From: an uncultured Desulfovibrio sp.
GTDB lineage: Bacteria; Desulfobacterota; Desulfovibrionia; Desulfovibrionales; Desulfovibrionaceae
Assembly: GCA_945871415.1 (NCBI GenBank)
Contig: CAMBWG010000040.1
Coordinates: forward strand, 1-10,851
DNA length: 10,851 nt
Direction of reading: 5' to 3'
Below the pieces are notes generated by a model that had not been told where the DNA came from, did no database searches, and worked only from the letters and a program-made list of their open reading frames with translations. This document shows, piece by piece, positions 1-6,100 of this stretch. The first letter of the stretch is position 1, and each line of letters starts with the position of its first letter. The translations under genes and the position numbers were made by a program.

Positions 1-88
1 GGGCTTTCTTTTTTGACAATCCCTTTGTTAACTTTCTTGGTACAATCTGCCGGAATGTCCCGCAAGGGCCGGACAAATCCTTTTCCAT
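1..88 (-). CDS. Possible start of a small gene leaving the left edge (hypothetical)
   Basis: An ATG on the minus strand at 88 opens a frame that stays open to the window edge for 29 codons and begins MEKDLSGPCGTFRQ. The product is basic and lysine-rich (ends ...LSKKKA at the edge), and I do not recognise it. The main support is a good minus-strand promoter at 108-137 placing transcription start near 101. There is no clear Shine-Dalgarno sequence before the ATG. Another minus frame over the same bases is also open (reading FFLDGKGFVRPLRD) but has no start codon after its upstream stop. The two following TA modules have the same orientation and layout, so this could be a third such unit, but that is only a positional inference. 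Confidence 0.25.
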   Translation of the reverse strand, partial: MEKDLSGPCGTFRQIVPRKLTKGLSKKKA

Positions 89-107
89 CCAGAAAAAATA
101 GGGGTTG

Positions 108-137
108 ATTTTAGGGGTGAATTTATCGCAATGCCAA
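108..137 (-). promoter_or_regulatory. Sigma-70-like promoter, leftward
   Basis: Read on the minus strand: a -35 box TTGGCA (132-137), an 18-base spacer and a -10 box TAAAAT (108-113), each one mismatch from consensus. It lies in an AT-rich stretch (about 95-190) unlike its surroundings. Just upstream of it are an 8-bp inverted repeat GTTTTTAT-TC-ATAAAAAC (149-166) and a 6-bp one CATGAA/TTCATG (166-171, 182-187), which could bind an autoregulator. It overlaps the first codons of the rightward frame starting at 131, which argues that frame's beginning is chimeric. Confidence 0.45.
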
Positions 138-511
138 TTTATTCTATTGTTTTTATTCATAAAAACATGAAAAACTTGATGTTCATGAAGATGCAGGACG
201 CCGAAAAAACATGGGAACTGATACGCGGGCAGGCCGGGCAAAGTACTGTTCTGCGAACCACAGGTTTCAATGTCAATGAGCAAATCAGCTCCGGCTACCG
301 CGACGCCAACACCACGACGGTGGAACAGGAGGATCGCGTTGTCCTGCGAGACTTGCAGGAACAGATCGAGGGCGAAGCCCACTTTGTCTTTTCCGGGCAG
401 ATTATCCGGGGTGACATTTTTTTCGCCAATCCCTCTCTCAAAAAGGCGCAACTGCGCGTGCCGCAGCTGCTCCAACTCAATCTGGAGAAGACTTATGGCA
501 ATGCCGCGTAA
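131..511 (+). pseudogene. C-terminal remnant of a DotL/IcmO/TrbC-like type IV coupling protein
   Basis: The frame codes 126 residues. From about residue 20 (base 188) it reads like the end of a DotL/IcmO/TrbC-type coupling ATPase, the inner-membrane protein that feeds DNA or protein substrates to a Dot/IncI-type IV secretion channel. Recognisable segments are QDAEKTWELIRGQAG, TTGFNVNEQISSGY and LQEQIEGEAHFVFSGQIIRG followed by FFANP. Family members have many hundreds of residues with Walker motifs; none are here, so the ATPase part is missing. The first ~19 residues lie in AT-rich sequence containing a leftward promoter and are probably not original. An AGGGGTGA (113-120) precedes the ATG at 131, so the fragment might still be translated. 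The 3' end overlaps a GGAG-ATG start (481-497), a trace of the next gene of the original operon. Family assignment is from memory of sequence patterns, moderate confidence. Confidence 0.5.
434..509 (+). repeat. Direct repeat, copy 1 (3' end of coupling-protein gene)
   Basis: This 76-base segment recurs at 1311-1387. By hand alignment the copies differ at about five bases plus one extra A in copy 2 (a run of five A here, six there). Copy 1 is in frame with the coupling-protein remnant and encodes its last ~25 residues. It contains a near-perfect hairpin, CAACTGCG-N5-CGCAGCTG (one mismatch). The copies bracket the higBA-like module exactly: copy 2 starts three bases beyond the toxin operator. 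Confidence 0.9.
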
Positions 512-541
512 GTGGAGAGTGTTCCCGATGCCCCATGCATA

Positions 542-919
542 TTACAGAAATACCTTGTACGGAAGATTGAATTCTTCCCCCAGGCGCTTGGCCATTTTTG
601 TGGAAATCGGGCGCTTCCCGTTTTCCATTTCGGAGATGGCGTTTTGGCTGACGCCGAGGCGAGCAGCCAGCTCCGCCTGCGTGAGGTCTTCCCTGCCGCG
701 CAAACCGCGCAAGGCCATCGCCGGGCAACCGTCAGGAAAAACTTCATCAGCACTGACGATCTCTTCTCCCTCTGAATTAACCCGGCGCACCTTGTGCCCG
801 GCCAGAGAAAGGACTCCGCGAATGGCCTCGGCAACCTTTATGGTGTTTGCCGAAGGGACGGTAAGCTGGATCACACCGCGCCCTTCCTCATCGGAACGAA
901 GCATCATTTCTGCCAACAT
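542..919 (-). CDS. higA: HigA-like XRE-family antitoxin
   Basis: A 125-residue protein with a helix-turn-helix of the Cro/CI (XRE) type at about residues 79-100 (LTQAELAARLGVSQNAISEM), followed by ENGKRPIS, typical of HigA/RelB-type antitoxins. Residues 1-65 form an extra N-terminal part (MLAEMMLRSDEE...) likely to contact the toxin. I chose the ATG at 919 because GGAG lies seven bases before it; the frame extends upstream to 994 but that part overlaps the toxin gene end. It follows the toxin gene by 13 bases, so the order is toxin first, as in higBA. Expected role: bind and neutralise the toxin, and repress the shared promoter through the palindrome at 1269-1307. Symbol is by family resemblance. 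Confidence 0.82.
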   Translation of the reverse strand: MLAEMMLRSDEEGRGVIQLTVPSANTIKVAEAIRGVLSLAGHKVRRVNSEGEEIVSADEVFPDGCPAMALRGLRGREDLTQAELAARLGVSQNAISEMENGKRPISTKMAKRLGEEFNLPYKVFL

Positions 920-932
920 AGAATTTCTCCGC

Positions 933-1253
933 TTATTTATAACGGCTGTAATCAACCTTTTCATGTGTACCGGCAAATTGAATTTCCAGCACACGAACTA
1001 CCCCATCAAGAACTTGCCAGACGACTACATAAGTTGGATGTCCCTTGTTCAAATGGCAGTGGTGATGACCGGATTTGCTGCCGGCAATTTTGCCATAATG
1101 CGGCCAACCCGGAACAACCGGGCCTCTTTGCTCAAGGTCTTTGCGCAGCAAGTACAGTATGTCGGCAATGGCCGGAGGTAACTTGGCTTTTTGCTTTTCA
1201 GCCTTGCGGCTGAAAACGACTGTCCACAGCTTGATGTCGTCAGCGTCTTTCAT
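933..1253 (-). CDS. higB: HigB/RelE-superfamily mRNA interferase toxin
   Basis: A 106-residue basic protein with a RelE/HigB-like layout: an N-terminal strand (KLWTVVFSRKAEKQ), two helices (LPPAIADILYLLRKDLEQ) and a C-terminal sheet, KGHPTYVVVWQVLDG then VLEIQFAGTHEKVDY. The last segment closely matches the usual end of this family (xGTHExxxY). Such toxins cut mRNA on the ribosome. The ATG at 1253 has no Shine-Dalgarno sequence and lies only six bases beyond the putative -10 box, so the message may be leaderless. The upstream ATG at 1260 is out of frame and closes after a few codons. The length is normal and nothing looks broken, so the module is probably active. Confidence 0.82.
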   Translation of the reverse strand: MKDADDIKLWTVVFSRKAEKQKAKLPPAIADILYLLRKDLEQRGPVVPGWPHYGKIAGSKSGHHHCHLNKGHPTYVVVWQVLDGVVRVLEIQFAGTHEKVDYSRYK

Positions 1254-1259
1254 GAAGCA

Positions 1260-1307
1260 TAGATAAATGTAAAATGGTATAATGTCAACATGGACATACC
1301 ATTTTAC
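1260..1307 (-). promoter_or_regulatory. higBA promoter and palindromic operator
   Basis: On the minus strand a consensus -35 TTGACA (1283-1288) is followed by 17 bases and a weaker -10 TATCTA (1260-1265). A perfect 12-bp inverted repeat, GTAAAATGGTAT (1269-1280) and ATACCATTTTAC (1296-1307), flanks the -35 box, and TGTC/GACA half-sites sit inside it. This is where a HigA dimer would bind to repress the operon. The operator ends three bases before repeat copy 2. Confidence 0.7.
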
Positions 1308-1310
1308 CTA

Positions 1311-1387
1311 TCTCTCAAAAAAGGCGCAACTGCGCGTGCCGCAGTTGTTCCAACTCAGTCTGGAGAAGACTTATGACCATGCCGCGT
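1311..1387 (+). repeat. Direct repeat, copy 2 (duplicated 3' end of coupling-protein gene)
   Basis: A 77-base near-identical copy of 434-509, starting TCTCTC and ending GCCGCGT in both places. One extra A shifts the reading frame, so it cannot restore the coupling-protein end. It keeps CTGGAGAAGACTTATG, a Shine-Dalgarno plus ATG. The inner hairpin is perfect here: CAACTGCG-N5-CGCAGTTG (1327-1347). Confidence 0.9.
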
Positions 1388-1405
1388 GAAAAAACGACTT
1401 TCCTT

Positions 1406-1738
1406 TTAGCTAAAAATGGTTGCCAGTTTTGCAAGAACTTCTTCCATGATAGCGGGCGGAACTCTTTCCAACCGCCTGCCGAACCTCGCCCGCAAATCCA
1501 GGGCGCGAGGCTGATCGCAACGCACTACCCCTGTGGTGCGTATGCCGCACCCACTGAGGGATACGGCGAAACCGGCTGTACGGGCGAAGTTGCCGCCGCT
1601 GGTAATCGGCAAAACCACGGGAACCTGCGTCACCCTGTTAAACTCGTCAGGAGAAACCACCAGAACCGGCCGTGTCCCCTGTTGCTCGTGCCCTTCGGTC
1701 GGGTCAAGAGCCACCAGATAGATGTCGCCGCGACGCAT
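1406..1738 (-). CDS. mazF: MazF/PemK-family endoribonuclease toxin
   Basis: A 110-residue protein of normal MazF length. The N-terminal family signature MRRGDIYLVALDP is followed by GHEQQGTRPVLVVSP (residues 16-30), the loop and strand holding the catalytic Arg (here R23). PITSGG (44-49) holds the conserved Thr/Ser, and TGVVRCDQPRALDLRAR (69-85) matches the usual S/T-xVxxDQ-R-ID-R block. MazF cuts single-stranded RNA at short specific sites. The start at 1738 overlaps the antitoxin stop as TGATG (1740-1736), giving translational coupling; a longer frame reaching 1777 lies inside the antitoxin gene. All hallmark residues are present, so I expect an active toxin. Confidence 0.9.
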   Translation of the reverse strand: MRRGDIYLVALDPTEGHEQQGTRPVLVVSPDEFNRVTQVPVVLPITSGGNFARTAGFAVSLSGCGIRTTGVVRCDQPRALDLRARFGRRLERVPPAIMEEVLAKLATIFS

Positions 1739-1995
1739 CAGATCAACTCCCCGCCCGCAGCCGTTGAGGTCGTCCACGCCCTGTCCTCGCCGGAAATCGG
1801 TGCGGAAGTGTCACATTGGGCCAGCAGTTCTTGCAGGCTGTACTTCTTCCCGGCGCTCGGCTCAATGACCAGACGCCCGGATTCCACAGTCATGCTTACC
1901 GCCGACCCTGATTCCATTTGCAACATTTCCAAAATGGCTGGCGGTACGGCCAGCATCACCGAACCGCCGACTCTTCTCAAGTTGCTTGTATACAT
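1738..1995 (-). CDS. mazE: MazE/AbrB-fold antitoxin
   Basis: An 85-residue protein starting MYTSNLRRVGGSVMLAVPPA, the swapped-hairpin AbrB/MazE DNA-binding fold at residues 1-47 (LRRVGGSVMLAVPPAILEML, then VESGRLVIEP). The C-terminal tail (KYSLQELLAQCDTSAP...) is the toxin-binding segment, typically disordered until bound. GGAGG (2002-2006 on the plus strand, as CCTCC) lies six bases before the ATG. Antitoxin precedes and overlaps the toxin gene, the standard mazEF order. Confidence 0.88.
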   Translation of the reverse strand: MYTSNLRRVGGSVMLAVPPAILEMLQMESGSAVSMTVESGRLVIEPSAGKKYSLQELLAQCDTSAPISGEDRAWTTSTAAGGELI

Positions 1996-2009
1996 GGCAA
2001 TCCTCCAAA

Positions 2010-2049
2010 AGTTATATTTTTATATAACTCGCATTCCCCAGACTGGCAA
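2010..2049 (-). promoter_or_regulatory. mazEF promoter with overlapping operator
   Basis: Minus strand: -35 TTGCCA (2044-2049), a 17-base spacer and -10 TATATA (2021-2026). The -10 lies inside a perfect 8-bp palindrome, AGTTATAT-N4-ATATAACT (2010-2029), the expected binding site for the MazE or MazEF complex. The position gives autorepression by covering the -10. The 5' leader then carries the mazE Shine-Dalgarno. Confidence 0.65.
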
Positions 2050-2113
2050 GCCCGTTCCGACAAAAACGGTCGCCACGCCCGCAGCAATCTTATCCAGCCA
2101 CTGGAGAACAGTC

Positions 2114-2878
2114 ATGGAACAGATTCACTATGCCTCACGGATAGTAGTCGTTTTTTTCTTCCTTCTTTTGCACACAATCCTTCCAGCCTTTGCCGGAACC
2201 CCCATATCCGACCGGATGGCCGTGCAAGCTGGCGTCAAAACCGAAATCGCCAAAGACCTTGCTTCCTCTTATTCCCCGCATGAACGCCTTTCCGGCAGAA
2301 CATGTCTGGACGGCAGACCCGTGGACGGCTTTCAGGGCGAGATTATTGAGTATTGGGTCAATCTGGAATGCGCCTTCTGCGGCATTGAAGAACCGCTTAA
2401 GGCACAGCGGGACAATCCCGATCTGTGCATTGTTGTGCGGCATATCCCCTCGGATGAATATGGCGAATCCCTCAAAAAAGCCCTGAGCTATGAAGCCTTG
2501 CGCGGCTTTTCCGCCAATGCGGCACATCGCTTCTGGGACGCCGTTCAGCCGAAAACCATCCCCGGCATCCCCGTCCCCTATGGAGCCGCCTTGCAGGCCG
2601 CGCTTCAGGAAGCGGCCATCGCGCCGGAAGCCTTTGCGAAAGCACTGCAAGCTGCCGCACCTCTGGTGGGCGCGGATATTGTTGCCGCGCAATCCCGCAT
2701 CACGTCCACGCCGACCTGGATTCTCGACGGTATCCGTTTCTCCGCCTGCGATTTCAAGGCGGAAGAACTGCCCTCAGCTCTGGAGCTGGCCCGCAAAGTC
2801 CGGTCTGGAGACATGGATTCGCGGGAACGTGTCATCGGAATCATCATGCGCGGTCTGCTGAATGAATCGCTTTTGTAG
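2114..2878 (+). CDS. Secreted DsbA/TrbB-like thiol-disulfide oxidoreductase
   Basis: A 254-residue protein. Residues 1-27 form a signal peptide (hydrophobic VVVFFFLLLH core, cleavage likely after AFA), so it acts in the periplasm. A thioredoxin-like fold follows: strand EIIEYWVNLE, active-site C86-A-F-C89, then a helical insert, and the cis-proline loop STPTW (P200) before WILDG. Two further cysteines (C64, C105) and C212 are present. It probably forms or repairs disulfides in transfer-apparatus proteins; in IncI plasmids TrbB has this fold and is encoded next to the coupling protein TrbC. I start it at ATG 2114 because GGAG (2103-2106) is seven bases before and the signal peptide follows at once; the frame is open back to 1373, but that stretch is antisense to mazEF. 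The same CTGGAGAA...ATGG arrangement occurs at the end of both direct repeats, suggesting this gene once directly followed the coupling-protein gene. Confidence 0.72.
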   Translation: MEQIHYASRIVVVFFFLLLHTILPAFAGTPISDRMAVQAGVKTEIAKDLASSYSPHERLSGRTCLDGRPVDGFQGEIIEYWVNLECAFCGIEEPLKAQRDNPDLCIVVRHIPSDEYGESLKKALSYEALRGFSANAAHRFWDAVQPKTIPGIPVPYGAALQAALQEAAIAPEAFAKALQAAAPLVGADIVAAQSRITSTPTWILDGIRFSACDFKAEELPSALELARKVRSGDMDSRERVIGIIMRGLLNESLL

Positions 2879-2896
2879 ACACGAAAGAAAAGGAGC

Positions 2897-2925
2897 TTGA
2901 CCTTTTGCCGAAACCCTTTTACCTT
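2897..2925 (+). promoter_or_regulatory. Candidate promoter of the AbrB-like gene
   Basis: TTGACC (2897-2902) is one mismatch from the -35 consensus. After 17 bases comes TACCTT (2920-2925), a weak -10. The -10 falls in the left arm of the palindrome at 2915-2960, so a protein bound there would block transcription. The -10 is poor and the call is tentative. Confidence 0.4.
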
Positions 2926-2960
2926 ACTTTCAAGTAATAACTTGAAAGTAAGGTAAAAGG
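2915..2960 (+). promoter_or_regulatory. Perfect 21-bp inverted repeat before the AbrB-like gene
   Basis: Left arm 2915-2935, spacer AATA (2936-2939), right arm 2940-2960; the arms match perfectly (core CTTTCAAGT / ACTTGAAAG). The right arm ends in AAAAGG, and the first G residues of the AGGAG ribosome binding site (2958-2962) are part of it. As DNA it is a strong candidate operator for the AbrB-like protein. As RNA, the hairpin would hide the ribosome binding site. No T-run follows, so it is not an intrinsic terminator. Confidence 0.75.
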
Positions 2961-2968
2961 AGAACCGC

Positions 2969-3148
2969 ATGGAACTGGCCAAGCTCACCTCGCGCTGCCA
3001 ACTCACGCTCCCCCGCGAAATTCGGCAAAAGCTCGGCGTCAAGGAAGGGGACAAGGTTGTCTTTATTGAAGAAAACGGGCGGATTTTCATTGAAAACGCT
3101 GAAAAGCTGAAATTCGCCCCTGACGAACATTCCGGCGGAAAGGAATAG
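2969..3148 (+). CDS. Solitary AbrB/SpoVT-like DNA-binding protein (orphan antitoxin type)
   Basis: A 59-residue protein beginning MELAKLTSRCQLTLPREIRQ and continuing KLGVKEGDKVVFIEENGRI, the textbook SpoVT/AbrB swapped-hairpin domain: beta strand, L-P-x-E-I-R helix, G-x-x-x-G-D turn, C-terminal strands. The tail of ~15 residues (KLKFAPDEHSGGKE) is hydrophilic. GGAG (2959-2962) is six bases before the ATG. Such domains are common in VapB/MazE-type antitoxins, but no toxin gene follows: the next gene, 51 bases on, is the giant methylase-helicase. I infer that it represses its own promoter through the palindrome just upstream and, by co-transcription, controls the giant gene. No promoter is obvious between the two genes. 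Confidence 0.85.
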   Translation: MELAKLTSRCQLTLPREIRQKLGVKEGDKVVFIEENGRIFIENAEKLKFAPDEHSGGKE

Positions 3149-3199
3149 GGCCGCAAACATTGCGCCGCCTTCCCGCCGTCCAGACAAGGATGGGAACGC

Positions 3200-6100
3200 A
3201 TGGCCAGACGGCGCAAACAGACACACGATTCCCGCCAGTTGTCGCTCTTCGACATCATGGCGAACCAGATCGAAGAAATACGGGAAGAAAATATTCAGGA
3301 CGATATGCGGGAAGCGGCGCAGGCAGCGTCTTCTCCGGGTGGTGAACAGCGACCTGAAAACGCCATTCCCGTATCAGAAAGGCAGAGCATTCAGGAAGAC
3401 AGGCAGCCCGCGCCTTCCAGAGACTGGTTCGAGCTGCTCGGCAATTCCCCGAAAACGATGACGCAGCTTGGCCTCAACGGACGTGGAGAGACGGTATATG
3501 AAATGGAAAACGGGGTGCGGATGTACAGCCGTAATCCCGAATTCATGCAGACCGTTGACGGAGACGGCAGCACGCCGGAAGAACTGTTCCTGCAAAATAA
3601 CCACAACTTCCTGACAGTTCAGGAAGTTGCAGCCTTCAGACAACAACATTCCCTTTCTTTGGAGCGACAACATGCGGGACAAGCCGCCACGCCGGAGGCC
3701 GCGCTGGAAAAAAAGGCGGCGGGCCAGCCGGAACCCGCACGGGAAGAAAAGCCTTTTCCCTTCCCTACCAATGACGGGGACAAAAGACGCCTTGGCGTCA
3801 ACGGCAAGGGCGATTCCGTATATGAACTGCAAGACGGCTCCCGCATGTACAGCTCCAACCCGGACATCATGCAGGTCGTTGACGGGAACAAACGATCTCC
3901 TGAAAAACTCTTTGAGGACGGAGCGGACGACTACCTGACCGTGCAGGAAATTTCCCGTTTTACCCAAACCCTTCCCTGGGAGGTGCAACATGCTCGACAG
4001 ACAAACCTATCCGCTCGAAATCGCAAGAAAGGTTCTCAAGCCCGAAACAATCAACGACGTGCGAAGCGGGGGATACACCAGTTTGGGCTATTCGATACTG
4101 GATCGCTGGGCGCTGAACAGCCCCGAAGAGCTGAAGAAGCTGGAGGCGATGGGGGACATCCCCTTCATGATGAAGCTGTACGGGCAACAGCAGAAGGAAG
4201 CGGAAGCCCTGAGCAGCGAGACCTCCCGGCAGGCGAGTCTGCGGGGGATGTCGGATTCGGAGATATTGGAGAGCATGGGCATCGACATGAGCCTGAAAAT
4301 TACCGGATAACTTCTGAAGACAGGCTGGGCGTTGGCGGCGCGAAAACCAAATATGCGGACAATATCGCCGCCATACGCCTGCTCAAACAGCTCCAAGACA
4401 ACGGCGCGGCACTGGCCACGCCGGAAGAGCAGAAAGTCCTTGTCCGCTATGTGGGATGGGGCGGGCTGCCGCAGGTCTTTGACGCCCAAAACGAACAGTG
4501 GGCCGCTGAATACCGGGAATTGCAGGGTCTGCTTTCCCCGGATGCCTATGCCGCCGCCCGCCGTTCCACCCAGGATGCCCACTATACTTCGGAAACCGTT
4601 ATCAAAGCCATCTATCAGGGGCTTTCCCGCCTCGGCCTTGATACAGGGGAACCGCTCAGGATTTTGGAACCTTCGGTGGGGATCGGCAACTTCCTTGGCC
4701 TTTGTCCTGAAACTTTCAATGCGAAATTCCTTGCCGTGGAACTCGATCCCACGACTTCCGCCATAGCCGGGTATCTCTACCCCAATGAGCATCATATACA
4801 CAACGGTTTTCAGAACACCCGACTCAGTAGCGGCTTTTTCGACGCCGTAGTGGGCAATCCCCCCTTCGGCAAACAGGCGCTGTACGACCCGGATTTCCCT
4901 GAGCTGCGGAAATTTTCCATCCACAATTATTTTCTTGCCAAGTCCATCAGCCTGCTGCGCGAAGGCGGCGTCGCGGCCTTTGTGGTCAGCCGTTATTTTA
5001 TGGATGCCGCCGACCCCACGGCCCGTGAGCATATTGCGGGGCAGGCCGACCTGCTTGGCGCTATCCGCCTGCCGGAAACAGCCTTTCGCCAGAACGCCCT
5101 CACCGATGTCACGGCCGACATCGTGTTTTTTCAGCGGCATGACGGCGAAAACAAACGCAGCAGGGACTGGGTGAACACGGTCTCCATTGATGTGGACGCC
5201 CCCCGGAGCGGCGACAGGCGAGCGGCCACAGTCAACAGTTACTTTGCGGAAAATCCCCGGCAAATCATCGGCACTCTGGCCTATTCTGGGCGAATGTTCG
5301 AGGGGGCGCTGACCTGCCTGCCCGATCCGGCCCAGGCGGATTTGGGACAGGAAATCGCCGCGCGGCTGGACATGCTTCCGGCAGACTGTTTCGTGCCGCG
5401 CGAGAGAGCCCCGCTCAACACGGAAGTCAGGACGCGCAACGCCGATTTTATCCGCAGCCCGTATTTTCAGTCCCTGAAAACGGACGCCCTGTGCGTCGAG
5501 CCGCAAAGCCGGAAGATTGTCTTCAAGACCGCCGCCGCTTTCGGTGAAAACGATTATGATATTTTTCCGGTCAAGAATGAAACGGCACGTCTGCGCCTTG
5601 TTTCCATGATTCAAATCCGGGACACTCTGCGCGAACTCATCAATACGGAAAAGGCCGCCGACGCCGATGAAGGCCGGATGGCTGCCCTGCGCCAGAGGCT
5701 CAACGCCCAATATGACGCCTTTGTCAAAAAGTACGGACATCTCAATTCCCAGACCAATCGCGGCCTCATGCGGAGCGACCCGGAACACTCGCTGCTGGAA
5801 TCGCTGGAGCTGGATTACGACAAGGGGCTGTCGCCCGACGCCGCCCGCAGGCATGGCGGCGAGGCACGTCCGGCATCAGCGAAAAAAGCCGCGATTTTCC
5901 GCCAGAGGGTACTCAAGCCCGCCCAGATCGTGGAGCATGCGGAAACCATCAAGGACGCCCTGCTCATTGCCCTGCGGGAAAACGGCAGAGTGGATTTCAG
6001 CCGTATGGCGCGGCTTATGCGCCGTCCGGCGGAGGACATTCAGACGGAGCTGCGGGAACAGGGGCAGATTTTTCTGAATCCCGCGACAGAGGAATGGGAA

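Noticed and set aside
13..46. TTGACA ... TACAAT as a rightward promoter at the left edge
   Set aside because: The spacing is 22 bases, too long for sigma-70, and no well-placed gene follows.
270..1181. 303-codon rightward frame across the higBA-like module
   Set aside because: It is antisense to two well-supported TA genes and its translation is Arg/Ser/Pro-rich with no recognisable motif.
434..1387. Xer/dif-type (pdif) sites as the cause of the TA cassette layout
   Set aside because: The repeats show no recognisable 11-6-11 XerC/XerD arms, and they are coding gene ends rather than 28-bp sites.
1373..2113. Long N-terminal extension of the DsbA-like frame, starting in repeat copy 2
   Set aside because: It runs antisense through mazEF. 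A signal peptide with its own SD begins at 2114, so the extension is a chance open frame.
2070..2120. Third full copy of the 77-base repeat before the DsbA-like gene
   Set aside because: Only the SD-ATG part (CTGGAGAA...ATGG) and a vague protein-level similarity (LIQPLENSHG against LLQLNLEKTYG) match, which is too weak to call a repeat.
2915..2960. 21-bp palindrome as an intrinsic terminator of the DsbA-like gene
   Set aside because: There is no U-tract after the stem, and it abuts the next gene's ribosome binding site, so a regulatory role fits better.
3464..3961. The repeated stretch as a CRISPR or DNA tandem repeat
   Set aside because: Only two copies, similar at protein level and diverged at DNA level; there are no short regular repeat-spacer units anywhere in the window.
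4088..5854. 588-codon leftward frame opposite the giant gene
   Set aside because: It is a mirror of a high-GC3 coding gene; no family motifs, no SD, and the sense strand carries clear methylase motifs.
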